Assembly: GCF_051900415.1 (NCBI RefSeq)
Contig: NZ_JBHZGL010000007.1
Coordinates: 1-64,000, forward strand
Reading direction: 5' to 3'
DNA length: 64,000 bases
From: Frateuria_A sp051900415
GTDB taxonomy: Bacteria > Pseudomonadota > Gammaproteobacteria > Xanthomonadales > Rhodanobacteraceae
Within the stretch, counting starts at the first letter, position 1; the number at the start of each line of letters is the position of its first letter. This document shows, piece by piece, positions 1 through 11,005 of the stretch. The notes beneath the pieces are model-generated. The model was not told the DNA's origin. It saw only the letters and a program-made list of their open reading frames with translations, and did not search any database. The position numbers and the translations under genes were made by a program.

Positions 1-228
1 TGGGGGGGGGCCCGCCCCCCCCCCCCCCCCACTCCTGCAGTAGCCCAGCTACAGAGCGACAAACGAGAACACCCTCAACGCACGAACAAGCCTTCCCGCG
101 AGCCCAGCCCCCTCACCCAACCCTCTCCCCGGAGGGGAGAGGGCTTCAGATCGCAGCATGCTGATGGCCGAGGGGAGCGGGCGTTCAGATCGGGCGTATC
201 CTGATGCCCCCTCCCCGCCATCCCAGCC
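1..228. other. Window edge without a gene; G/C homopolymers and a REP-like hairpin
   Basis: The first 30 bases are almost pure runs of G and C, which looks like a sequencing or contig-edge artefact. The rest holds no convincing reading frame. It contains the hairpin at 121-143 and then runs into the start of the dioxygenase gene at 229. Confidence 0.6.
121..143. repeat. REP-like hairpin, CCCTCTCCCC type
   Basis: Arms 121-130 and 134-143 are perfectly complementary over 10 bp around a 3-nt loop. The same CCTCTCCC/GGGAGAGG theme returns twice at 22172-22260, so this is a dispersed repeat rather than a gene-specific terminator. Confidence 0.6.
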
Positions 229-948
229 ATGACCGCCGCACTCCCCGCGCTGCACGACCAGCTCCGCCAGGACGGCTTCGCCTTCGTTGCCGCCGGCCCG
301 ATGCAGGCGCTGCTCGACGCGCACGCCCTGCCCGACTGGGTCGCGTTCACCGCCAGCTGGAACGACCTGGCCCCGGACGCCTACCTGGCCTCCACCGGCC
401 GCCACCGCCGTCGCCGCCACGCGGTCTTCTCGGCCGACGCAGATGGCGTCCATCGCCAGGCGCACCAGCCGCACTACCAGAGCAAGACCTACAACACCCT
501 GCAGGGCGACATCGAGCGCTGGTTCGAGCCCATCACTGCTGACGGGCCAAGCCTCCGCCGCATCATCGAGTTCTGCCATGGCTGCTTCGGGGCCCTCGCC
601 CCGGGCGTGGCCGGTTGGCACGTGGAGGTCCACCAGTTCCGCATCGAGGCACGCGCCGACGAGGCGGGCGAGCCCACGCCCGAAGGCGTACACCGCGATG
701 GCGTGGACTATGTGCTCGTGCTGCTGGTCGACCGCCGCAACATCGAGAGCGGCACCACTACCATCCACGCCGCCGACGGTCACCTGCTCGGCAGCTTCAC
801 CCTCACCCGTCCGTTCGACGCGGCGCTGGTGGACGACGCGCGCGTGTTCCACGGGGTCACTGCGGTTACTCCGGTCGATCCCACGCAACCGGCACACCGT
901 GACGTGCTGGTCGTGACCTTCCGCGACGCCGCGCGGGGTGCCGCGTGA
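229..948 (+). CDS. 2OG-Fe dioxygenase family protein (IDO/BsmA-like)
   Basis: A 239-residue protein of the family that includes the Bacillus L-isoleucine dioxygenase and other free amino-acid hydroxylases (2-oxoglutarate plus O2, Fe(II)-dependent). The metal triad is visible: H155 and D157 in VHRDGVDYV, and a distal H208 in VFHGVTAV. There is no signal peptide, so it should be cytoplasmic. The ATG at 229 gives the normal family length. The stop overlaps the next gene by 4 bases (GTGA), so the two are translationally coupled with an M24 peptidase. The substrate cannot be read from sequence; a free amino acid is the family-based guess. Confidence 0.85.
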   Translation: MTAALPALHDQLRQDGFAFVAAGPMQALLDAHALPDWVAFTASWNDLAPDAYLASTGRHRRRRHAVFSADADGVHRQAHQPHYQSKTYNTLQGDIERWFEPITADGPSLRRIIEFCHGCFGALAPGVAGWHVEVHQFRIEARADEAGEPTPEGVHRDGVDYVLVLLVDRRNIESGTTTIHAADGHLLGSFTLTRPFDAALVDDARVFHGVTAVTPVDPTQPAHRDVLVVTFRDAARGAA

Positions 949-1631
949 ACCGCGAGGCGGTCGGTCGTCGCTACGATGCGGCGCTGATGCAGGCGGCCCG
1001 CGAGCGAAGCTGGGCCGTGTTGCACGACATCCGCCAGCGGATGCAGCCAGGCATCGGCGAGGAGGACGCAAAAGCCGTCGCGGCCGAGGTGTTCGCACAG
1101 CATGGCGTCGAGCGCCTCTGGCACCCGCCGATCATCCGCATCGGCGCCAACACGACCAAGACCTACCGCCAGCGCTCCAACCCGGATGTCCGGTTGGCGG
1201 ACAACGACATCTACTTCATCGACCTGGGGCTGGTGTTCGATGGGCACGAGGGCGACGTGGGCGACACCTTCGCCATCGGCAACGCGCCACAGCACCAGGC
1301 CTGCGCGGAGGCCGCCCGCACCCTGTTCGGCGAAGTGGCGCGCACGTGGCGCGACGACGGCCTGAGCGGCCGCGCGCTGTACGACTTCGCCAGCGAACGC
1401 GCGCAGGCGATGGGCTGGCGCTTCAACCACGCGATCAAGGGCCATCGCCTGGGCGACTACCCACACTCGGTGCACAAGGGCGGCGACCTCGGCACGCTGG
1501 AGGGCACGCCTTCGGCCGGGCTGTGGGTGCTGGAGATCCAGATCGCGCACCCGACCGAGCCGTACGGGGCGTTCTTCGAGGACCTGCTCATCGCGCCTCG
1601 GGCTGCCTCCCTGAAGAGATCGAGCGCCTAA
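945..1631 (+). CDS. M24 family metallopeptidase (Xaa-Pro/methionine aminopeptidase fold)
   Basis: A 228-residue protein with the pita-bread fold of creatinase, aminopeptidase P and MetAP. The five metal ligands can be traced: Asp in FIDLGLVFDG, Asp in GDVGDTF, His in KGHRLGDYPH, Glu in LEIQ and Glu in FFEDLLI. The start is a GTG inside the stop of the upstream dioxygenase. It is shorter than full Xaa-Pro peptidases, which carry an extra N-terminal domain, so it is a catalytic domain only. Pairing with an amino-acid dioxygenase suggests it may release or process the hydroxylated amino acid; that link is inferred from coupling alone. Confidence 0.82.
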   Translation: MNREAVGRRYDAALMQAARERSWAVLHDIRQRMQPGIGEEDAKAVAAEVFAQHGVERLWHPPIIRIGANTTKTYRQRSNPDVRLADNDIYFIDLGLVFDGHEGDVGDTFAIGNAPQHQACAEAARTLFGEVARTWRDDGLSGRALYDFASERAQAMGWRFNHAIKGHRLGDYPHSVHKGGDLGTLEGTPSAGLWVLEIQIAHPTEPYGAFFEDLLIAPRAASLKRSSA

Positions 1632-1695
1632 AGCCGCGTCCCAAGCCTTGCTACGCGAACGCGGGGAAACGATCCGCGGCACGCCTCCTATTGAG

Positions 1696-1876
1696 CCTTC
1701 CCCCGCGAACGCGGGGGAAGGTGCCGACAGGCGGATGGGGGCGCTCTTGGACGCGATGCCCGGGTAAGCCTTTCGCGGGACCTCCCCCATCCGCCCTGCG
1801 GGCACCTTCCCCCGTAAACGGTGGAAGGGTTCCAGACCCCTACCGGCGCATTCCCCCGCGAACACGGGGGAGGGAT
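1696..1876. repeat. Composite REP-like block of inverted repeats
   Basis: Three versions of a CTTCCCCCGCGAA-type hairpin lie here. The first (1696-1721) has an 11-bp perfect stem around a GAAC loop; the others lie near 1803-1829 and 1849-1875. Between them, the sequence near 1720-1743 is approximately the reverse complement of 1785-1808. The block fills most of the 296-bp gap before prfC and encodes nothing. Confidence 0.6.
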
Positions 1877-1892
1877 CACGCCTGTGCCGCGG

Positions 1893-1898
1893 TACAAT
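1893..1898 (+). promoter_or_regulatory. Possible -10 element for prfC
   Basis: TACAAT lies 29 bases ahead of the prfC ATG. No good -35 hexamer is seen at the expected distance, so this is a weak call. Confidence 0.3.
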
Positions 1899-1927
1899 CG
1901 GCGGTTCGCGCATTCGAAGCTCCCAGC

Positions 1928-3529
1928 ATGTCCACGCACCTGTCCGAAACCCGCCGCCGCCGCACCTTCGCCATCGTCAGCCATCCTGACGCGGGCAAGA
2001 CCACGCTGACCGAAAAGCTGCTGCTGTTCGGCGGCGCGATCCAGATGGCCGGTTCGGTCAAGGGCCGCAAGGCCGCGCGCCACGCGACCTCCGACTGGAT
2101 GGCGCTGGAGAAGGAGCGTGGCATCTCGGTGACCTCGTCGGTGATGCAGTTCCCCTACGAGGGCAAGATCGTCAACCTGCTCGACACCCCGGGCCACGCG
2201 GACTTCTCCGAGGACACCTATCGCGTGCTCACCGCGGTGGACTCGGCGCTGATGGTGATCGATTGCGCCAAGGGCGTGGAGGAACGCACGATCAAGCTGA
2301 TGGAGGTGTGCCGCCTGCGCGACACGCCGATCATGACCTTCATCAACAAGCTCGACCGCGAGGGCCGTTCGCCGATCGAGCTGCTGGACGAGGTCGAGTC
2401 GGTGCTCGGCATCGCCTGCACCCCCGTGACCTGGCCGATCGGCATGGGCAAGCGCCTGAAGGGCGTCTACCACCTGCTGCTGGACGAGGTGCACGTCTAC
2501 GAACCGGGCAAGAACTTCACCCGGCAGGACTCGACCATCTTCAAGGGCCTGGACGCGCCCGGCCTGGAAGCGGCGGTCGGCGCCCAGATGCTGGCCGAGC
2601 TGCGCGACGAGCTGGAGCTGGTGCAGGGTGCCTCCAACCCGTTCGTGCTGGAGGATTACCTTGCCGGCAAGCTCACGCCGGTGTTCTTCGGTTCGGCGGT
2701 GAACAACTTCGGCGTGCAGCTGCTGCTGGACTTCTTCGTCGAGCACGCACCCAGCCCGCGCCCGCGCAGCACGCTGGGCCGGCAGGTGACGCCGGAGGAG
2801 GAGAAGCTGACCGGCTTCGTGTTCAAGATCCAGGCCAACATGGACCCGGCGCACCGTGACCGCGTGGCGTTCATGCGCGTGTGCTCGGGCACCTATTCGG
2901 CCGGCATGAAGATGGTGCAGACGCGCACTGGCAAGGACGTGCGCATCGCCAATGCGCTGACCTTCATGGCGAGCGACCGCGAGATCGTCGAAAGCGCCTA
3001 TCCCGGCGACGTGATCGGGCTGCACAACCACGGCACGATTTCCATCGGTGACACCTTCACCGAGGGTGAGCCGGTGTCGTTCACCGGCATTCCCAACTTC
3101 GCGCCCGAATTGTTCCGCCGCGCGCGGCTGCGCGATCCGCTCAAGATGAAGGCGCTGCAGAAAGGCCTGGCGCAGTTGTCCGAGGAAGGCGCCACCCAGT
3201 TCTTCCGTCCGCTGATGAGCAACGACCTGGTGCTGGGTGCGGTCGGCGTGCTGCAGTTCGACGTGGTCGCGTATCGCCTGAAGGACGAATACGGCGTCGA
3301 CGCCTCGTTCGATCCGGTCGGCGTGGCGACCGCGCGCTGGGTGCATTGCGACGATCCGAAGATGCTCGAGGAATTTCGCGAGAAGAACGCGATGAACCTT
3401 GGCATCGATGCCGCGGGCGAGCTGGTGTACCTGGCACCCTCGCGGGTCAACCTGCAGCTGGCGCAGGAGCGCTGGCCGAAGGTGCGCTTCTCGGCCACGC
3501 GCGAGCACGCGACCTCGGTCGAAGTCTAG
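1928..3529 (+). CDS. prfC: Peptide chain release factor 3 (RF3)
   Basis: A 533-residue translational GTPase that recycles RF1/RF2 from the ribosome after peptide release. The P-loop SHPDAGKTTLTEK is at residues 19-31, followed by the G2/G3 region with LDTPGHADFSED and the G4 motif NKLD. The beta-barrel domain II and the RF3 C-terminal domain follow, with a full-length C terminus. The ATG at 1928 matches the start of family members; the frame stays open far upstream into the M24 gene, but that extension is not conserved coding sequence. The gene stands alone behind a repeat block. Confidence 0.97.
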   Translation: MSTHLSETRRRRTFAIVSHPDAGKTTLTEKLLLFGGAIQMAGSVKGRKAARHATSDWMALEKERGISVTSSVMQFPYEGKIVNLLDTPGHADFSEDTYRVLTAVDSALMVIDCAKGVEERTIKLMEVCRLRDTPIMTFINKLDREGRSPIELLDEVESVLGIACTPVTWPIGMGKRLKGVYHLLLDEVHVYEPGKNFTRQDSTIFKGLDAPGLEAAVGAQMLAELRDELELVQGASNPFVLEDYLAGKLTPVFFGSAVNNFGVQLLLDFFVEHAPSPRPRSTLGRQVTPEEEKLTGFVFKIQANMDPAHRDRVAFMRVCSGTYSAGMKMVQTRTGKDVRIANALTFMASDREIVESAYPGDVIGLHNHGTISIGDTFTEGEPVSFTGIPNFAPELFRRARLRDPLKMKALQKGLAQLSEEGATQFFRPLMSNDLVLGAVGVLQFDVVAYRLKDEYGVDASFDPVGVATARWVHCDDPKMLEEFREKNAMNLGIDAAGELVYLAPSRVNLQLAQERWPKVRFSATREHATSVEV

Positions 3530-3611
3530 CCCTGCCTTGCCGGCATGACCTCCTCCACTGGGACAGCGCCGCGGTCGCTGCTAGCGTGCGCCCTCCACAC
3601 AGGGGAATTAC

Positions 3612-4547
3612 ATGCACGGCTACCGCCTCGCCTTCGTTACACCCGCCCAGGCCCCGCGCTGGCAGCGCTGGCTGGTGTTCTCGCCGGTAGCCCGGCTGGT
3701 GTTGTTCATCGCGCTGATGGTAGCCGCCAGCATGTTGTTCGGGTTGCTGCCGCATGGCCCGGCCGATAGCCCGATCGCCAAGGGCCTGCGTGAGTTCGGC
3801 TTCCGCGCCTTGGGTCCGCTGCTCGCCTACCTGGCAATGGTCAAACTGGTCGAGCGCCGGCCGGTGCGGGAGCTGGCGCTGCGCCGCCTCGCACCCGAGG
3901 GAGGACTCGGCCTGGCGGCGGGCGCGCTGCTGTTCAGCGCCATCGTCGGCGCCCTTTGGCTGCTCGGCAGCTATGACATCGTCGGCACCAACCCCGAAGC
4001 CCACTGGCTGCTCGCCGCATTGACGGTGGGGCTGGGTGCCGGCATCGGCGAGGAGATCATGTTCCGCGGCGTGCTCTACCGCCTCGTCGAGGAGGGCCTG
4101 GGCACCTGGGCTGCCTTGCTGGTCTCGGCGCTGTTCTTCGGCGCGGTGCACCTCAACAACCCGGGCGCCACCCTGTGGGCCGGGCTGGCAATCGCCATTG
4201 AGGCGGGCATCCTGTTCGGCCTGCTCTATCTGGTGACCCGCTCGCTGTGGATCTGCATGGGTCTGCACGCGGCCTGGAATTTCGTGCAGGGCACGGTCTA
4301 CGGCATCCCCGTTTCCGGCACCAAGGCCGACGGCTGGCTGGTCTCCACCCGTAGCGGTCCGGACTGGCTGAGCGGCGGCGTGTTCGGTGCCGAGGCGTCG
4401 GTGATCGCCCTGGTGCTGTGCTTGCTGGTGTCGGCCATGCTGCTGGCGGTGGCCCTGCGGCGCGGGCTGATCGTGCCGCCGCGCTGGCGCCGCCAGGCCG
4501 TCGAACCGCTGGCCGCTTCCCTACCCTTGCCCACCCCGGGCAGCTAA
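3612..4547 (+). CDS. CPBP family intramembrane glutamic endopeptidase
   Basis: A 311-residue polytopic membrane protein of the CAAX-protease/bacteriocin-processing (Abi) family. The catalytic signature is present: GEEIMFRGVLYR (EExxxR motif), then FGAVHLNN and HAAWNF, which supply the two His motifs. About eight hydrophobic segments are seen. Bacterial members cleave membrane substrates or confer bacteriocin immunity, and the substrate here is unknown. The start is preceded by AGGGGAATTAC, a good ribosome binding site. It is 64 bp from the stop of prfC on one side and 77 bp from the sensor kinase on the other. Confidence 0.85.
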   Translation: MHGYRLAFVTPAQAPRWQRWLVFSPVARLVLFIALMVAASMLFGLLPHGPADSPIAKGLREFGFRALGPLLAYLAMVKLVERRPVRELALRRLAPEGGLGLAAGALLFSAIVGALWLLGSYDIVGTNPEAHWLLAALTVGLGAGIGEEIMFRGVLYRLVEEGLGTWAALLVSALFFGAVHLNNPGATLWAGLAIAIEAGILFGLLYLVTRSLWICMGLHAAWNFVQGTVYGIPVSGTKADGWLVSTRSGPDWLSGGVFGAEASVIALVLCLLVSAMLLAVALRRGLIVPPRWRRQAVEPLAASLPLPTPGS

Positions 4548-4623
4548 TCTGGACCCGTCGCCGACGGGCATTGCGAGCCGTGGCGGCGATACCCACGGCT
4601 AACGCAACCACGGCGACACACGC

Positions 4624-8268
<3,645 letters not shown>

Positions 8269-8278
8269 GCGCCGCGCG

Positions 8279-9133
8279 ATGGACCTGATCGACCCCGCGC
8301 TGGAAGACATCGAGGTGGAGCTGTTCGTGCGCGCCCTGCGCCAGCGCCACGGCTACGACTTCGGCCATTACGCGCCCGCCTCGCTGCGCCGGCGCGTGCG
8401 CCAGCTGGTGCAGACGCACGGCACCGGCACCATCAGCGCGCTGACCGGCCGCCTGCTGCACGAGCCGGAGTTCGTGTTCGAGGTGATCGAAGGGCTGTCG
8501 GTGCCGGTGTCGGACATGTTCCGCGACCCGCCGGTGTTCCGCGCGCTGCGCGAGCAGGTGCTGCCGCTGCTTGCTTCCTGGCCGCGCATCAACATCTGGC
8601 AGGCCGGCTGCGCCAGCGGGCAGGAGGTGTACTCGCTCGCCATCCTGCTCGAAGAGGAAGGCCTCTACGACCGTTGCCAGATCTATGCCACCGACTTCAA
8701 CCCGGCCGCGCTCAGGCGCGCGCAGGAGGGCATCTACCCCGCCCGCGCCGCGCAGGCGTGGTCGCGCAACTACCTGGAGGCCGGCGGGCGCCACTCGCTG
8801 GCCGACTACTACAGCGCGCGCTACGAGTTCATCAAGCTGGACCAGCGCCTGCGCCGCAACGTCAGCTTCGCCAACCACAACCTGGTCACCGACAAGGTGT
8901 TCTGCGAGGCGCAACTGGTGCTCTGCCGCAACGTGCTGATCTACTTCGCCAACCCGCTGCAGGACCGTGTGCTGGGGATGTTCCGCGACAGCCTGGTGCG
9001 CGGCGGCTTCCTGTGCCTGGGGCTGCGCGAGAGCCTGGAGTTCGCGCCCAGTGCGGCGGACTTCACCGCGCTCGATGCCGATCTTCGGATCTACCGCCGC
9101 AACGTGTTTCGCATACCCGATGGCACGGCTTGA
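8279..9133 (+). CDS. CheR-type protein-glutamate methyltransferase
   Basis: A 284-residue CheR homologue with an N-terminal all-alpha domain (about 1-75) and a SAM-binding domain. Motif I reads IWQAGCASGQEVYSLAI, close to the classical CheR motif, and LCRNVLIYFANPLQDRVL is the typical CheR motif IV. It should transfer methyl groups from SAM to glutamates of a receptor helix. No methyl-accepting chemoreceptor is nearby; the kinase upstream carries the only obvious long coil. It begins 10 bp after the kinase and overlaps the next gene by 14 bp. Confidence 0.92.
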   Translation: MDLIDPALEDIEVELFVRALRQRHGYDFGHYAPASLRRRVRQLVQTHGTGTISALTGRLLHEPEFVFEVIEGLSVPVSDMFRDPPVFRALREQVLPLLASWPRINIWQAGCASGQEVYSLAILLEEEGLYDRCQIYATDFNPAALRRAQEGIYPARAAQAWSRNYLEAGGRHSLADYYSARYEFIKLDQRLRRNVSFANHNLVTDKVFCEAQLVLCRNVLIYFANPLQDRVLGMFRDSLVRGGFLCLGLRESLEFAPSAADFTALDADLRIYRRNVFRIPDGTA

Positions 9134-9692
9134 GGCGATCGTGATCGGCTGTTCGGCCGGCGGGCTGGGCGCGCTCAAGCCCCTGCTGCACGCGCTCGCG
9201 CCGCCGCTTCCGCTGCCGGTGATCGTGTGCAGCCACAGCGCTGAGCCGGGCACCGGCCTGCTCGGGCCGCTGCTGGCACGGCACGCGCGGCTGCCGGTGC
9301 GCGAGGCGCGCGAGCGCTGGCCGGTGGAGGCCGGCATCATCCATCTGGCCCCGGCCGGTTATCATCTGCTGATCGAGCGCGACCGTTGTTTCGCCTACTC
9401 CGTAGATGAACCGGTGCACTATTCGCGCCCGTCGATCGACGTACTGTTCGAGAGCGCCGCGGATGCCTACGGCGCGGGCCTGGCCGGCGTGATGCTGACC
9501 GGCGCCAGCGCCGATGGCGCGCAGGGCCTGGCCCGGATCCGCCAGGCCGGCGGCCTGGCCATCGTGCAGGACCCGGCCGAGGCGCTCGCACCGGCGATGC
9601 CGCAAGCCGCGCTCGACCAGGCCGGCGCCGACCACTGCCTGCCCCTGGCGCGCATCGCGCCGCTGCTCAACGAACTGGCCCACCGCGCATGA
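9120..9692 (+). CDS. CheB-type methylesterase without receiver domain
   Basis: A 190-residue stand-alone CheB catalytic domain with the triad Ser12 (IGCSAGG), His39 (CSHSAE) and Asp132 (TGASADGA). It lacks the N-terminal receiver domain of chemotaxis CheB, so it cannot be switched on by its own phosphorylation. The ATG at 9120 lies inside the end of cheR; this start puts the first beta strand (EAIVIG) directly at the N terminus as in other family members. The stop overlaps the start of the next gene (ATGA). It likely removes methyl groups or deamidates glutamines on the same target as the neighbouring CheR. Confidence 0.9.
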   Translation: MARLEAIVIGCSAGGLGALKPLLHALAPPLPLPVIVCSHSAEPGTGLLGPLLARHARLPVREARERWPVEAGIIHLAPAGYHLLIERDRCFAYSVDEPVHYSRPSIDVLFESAADAYGAGLAGVMLTGASADGAQGLARIRQAGGLAIVQDPAEALAPAMPQAALDQAGADHCLPLARIAPLLNELAHRA

Positions 9693-10687
9693 CCGACACG
9701 ACGCGACCGAAGATCCTGGTGGTCGACGACACCCCCGCCAACCTGGTGGCGATGCGCCGCCTGCTGGCCCACGCCGGCGCGGACCTGTACGAGGCCGGCA
9801 GCGGCAACGAGGCGCTCGCGCTGTGCCTGGACCACGAATTCGCACTGATCCTGCTGGACGTCAACATGCCGGACATGGACGGCTTCGAGGTGGCTTCGCT
9901 GCTGACCGAGGCCGATCAGCTGCACGAGACACCGATCATCTTCGTCACCGCCGCCTACGCGGACGACCTGAATCGGCTCAAGGGCTACCGCTCCGGCGCA
10001 GTGGACTACATCGCCAAGCCGATCAACGATGTGATCCTGCAATCGAAGGTGCGCGTGTTCCTGGAGCTCTACGCCGCGCGCGCGAAGCTGGAACTGACCC
10101 TGGAGGAGCTGTCCGAGCGCAACCACCAGCTGCAGCAGGAGATCGCCGAGCGCGAGCGCGTCGAGGCGCAGGTGCGCCACCAGGCGACCCACGACATGCT
10201 GACCGGCCTGCCGAACCGCGTGCTGTTCCACGACCGGCTGGGCGCCGCACTGCGCCATGCGCTCGAGGGTGGCCCGGGCTTCGCGTTGGTACTGCTGGAC
10301 ATCGACGGCTTCAAGGGCATCAACGACCGCCACGGCCATCCCGCCGGCGATGCGCTGCTGCAGGCGATCGCCGCGAGGCTGAAGCTCAACCTGCGCGTCG
10401 GCGACACGGTCGCGCGGCTGGGCGGCGACGAGTTCGCGCTGATCGTGGGCGAGATGCAGGAGCTGCCGGTGCTGCTGCGTCGCTGCGAGGAACTGGGCGC
10501 CAGCCTGGCCGAGCCCTACCCGCTGGTGTCGCCGCAGGGCGCCGTCGTGGCCCATGTCAGCGCCAGCATCGGCGTCGCGCCGTGGAGTGCGCAGGTGCCC
10601 AGCGACGAGGCGCTGATCCAGGCCGCCGACCGGGCGTTGTACCGGGCCAAGGACGGCGGCAAGAACCGCTGCGTGCTGGCGGACTGA
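9689..10687 (+). CDS. Response regulator with GGDEF diguanylate cyclase domain
   Basis: A 332-residue protein with a receiver domain at about 8-125 (VVDDTPANL; phospho-Asp in LLDVNMPDMDG; PI in KPI), a short coil, and a GGDEF domain from about 165 (HDMLTGLPNR to LGGDEF near 245). The RxxD inhibitory site (RVGD just before the GGDEF loop) is present, so an active, feedback-inhibited cyclase is expected. It closes the kinase/cheR/cheB set with a 4-base ATGA overlap, which makes it the probable output: phosphorylation by the hybrid kinase would raise c-di-GMP. Confidence 0.94.
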   Translation: MTDTTRPKILVVDDTPANLVAMRRLLAHAGADLYEAGSGNEALALCLDHEFALILLDVNMPDMDGFEVASLLTEADQLHETPIIFVTAAYADDLNRLKGYRSGAVDYIAKPINDVILQSKVRVFLELYAARAKLELTLEELSERNHQLQQEIAERERVEAQVRHQATHDMLTGLPNRVLFHDRLGAALRHALEGGPGFALVLLDIDGFKGINDRHGHPAGDALLQAIAARLKLNLRVGDTVARLGGDEFALIVGEMQELPVLLRRCEELGASLAEPYPLVSPQGAVVAHVSASIGVAPWSAQVPSDEALIQAADRALYRAKDGGKNRCVLAD

Positions 10688-10739
10688 CGCGCGGGCCTTG
10701 GTTGCAAGGAACCTGTGAGCTCCGGCCTGCACCAACCTT

Positions 10740-10817
10740 TGTAGGAGCGCACTTGGGCGCGACCGCAGCCGCGGGTTGGCCTCGGGCATGGCGGTCGCGC
10801 CCAAGTGCGCTCCTACA
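10740..10817. repeat. REP pair, GTAGGAGCGC type, 27-bp perfect inverted arms
   Basis: Arms 10740-10766 and 10791-10817 are perfect reverse complements over 27 bp around a 24-nt loop. The arms begin with GTAGGAGCGCAC and contain GCGCGACC. A relative is at 38620-38674 and a single copy of the outer motif is near 35730. This matches the GTAGGAGCG REP class known from Pseudomonas and Xanthomonadales. Confidence 0.8.
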
Positions 10818-10843
10818 GGGAACATCGGATACCCCTACCGGAC

Positions 10844-10920
10844 GTCATTCCCGCGAAAGCGGCCATTCACGTTGCTGTTCCGCCAGGGCGAAGATGGGCT
10901 CCCGCTTTCGCGGGAATGAC
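10844..10920. repeat. Inverted repeat, GTCATTCCCGCGAAAGCGG arms
   Basis: Two 19-bp perfect arms, 10844-10862 and 10902-10920, are separated by 39 bp. GTCATTCCCGCGAAAGCGG is a widespread proteobacterial dispersed repeat. Together with the preceding REP pair it occupies most of the 318-bp gap between the diguanylate cyclase and the halogenase; nothing else is seen there. Confidence 0.75.
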
Positions 10921-11005
10921 GCCCCAACTCTTGACAGGGAGCGCGGAACCAAACACGCGGGAGAGCCAGCGGGTTCTCGACGTTGCTTTTGCGTCTGGTA
11001 TCGCC

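Noticed and set aside
1..30. Homopolymeric G and C runs as a biological element
   Set aside because: Placement exactly at the window edge makes a sequencing or assembly artefact more likely.
938..1927. N-terminal extension of prfC
   Set aside because: The frame is open upstream, but it overlaps the M24 gene and REP block and does not resemble RF3; the ATG at 1928 fits the family.
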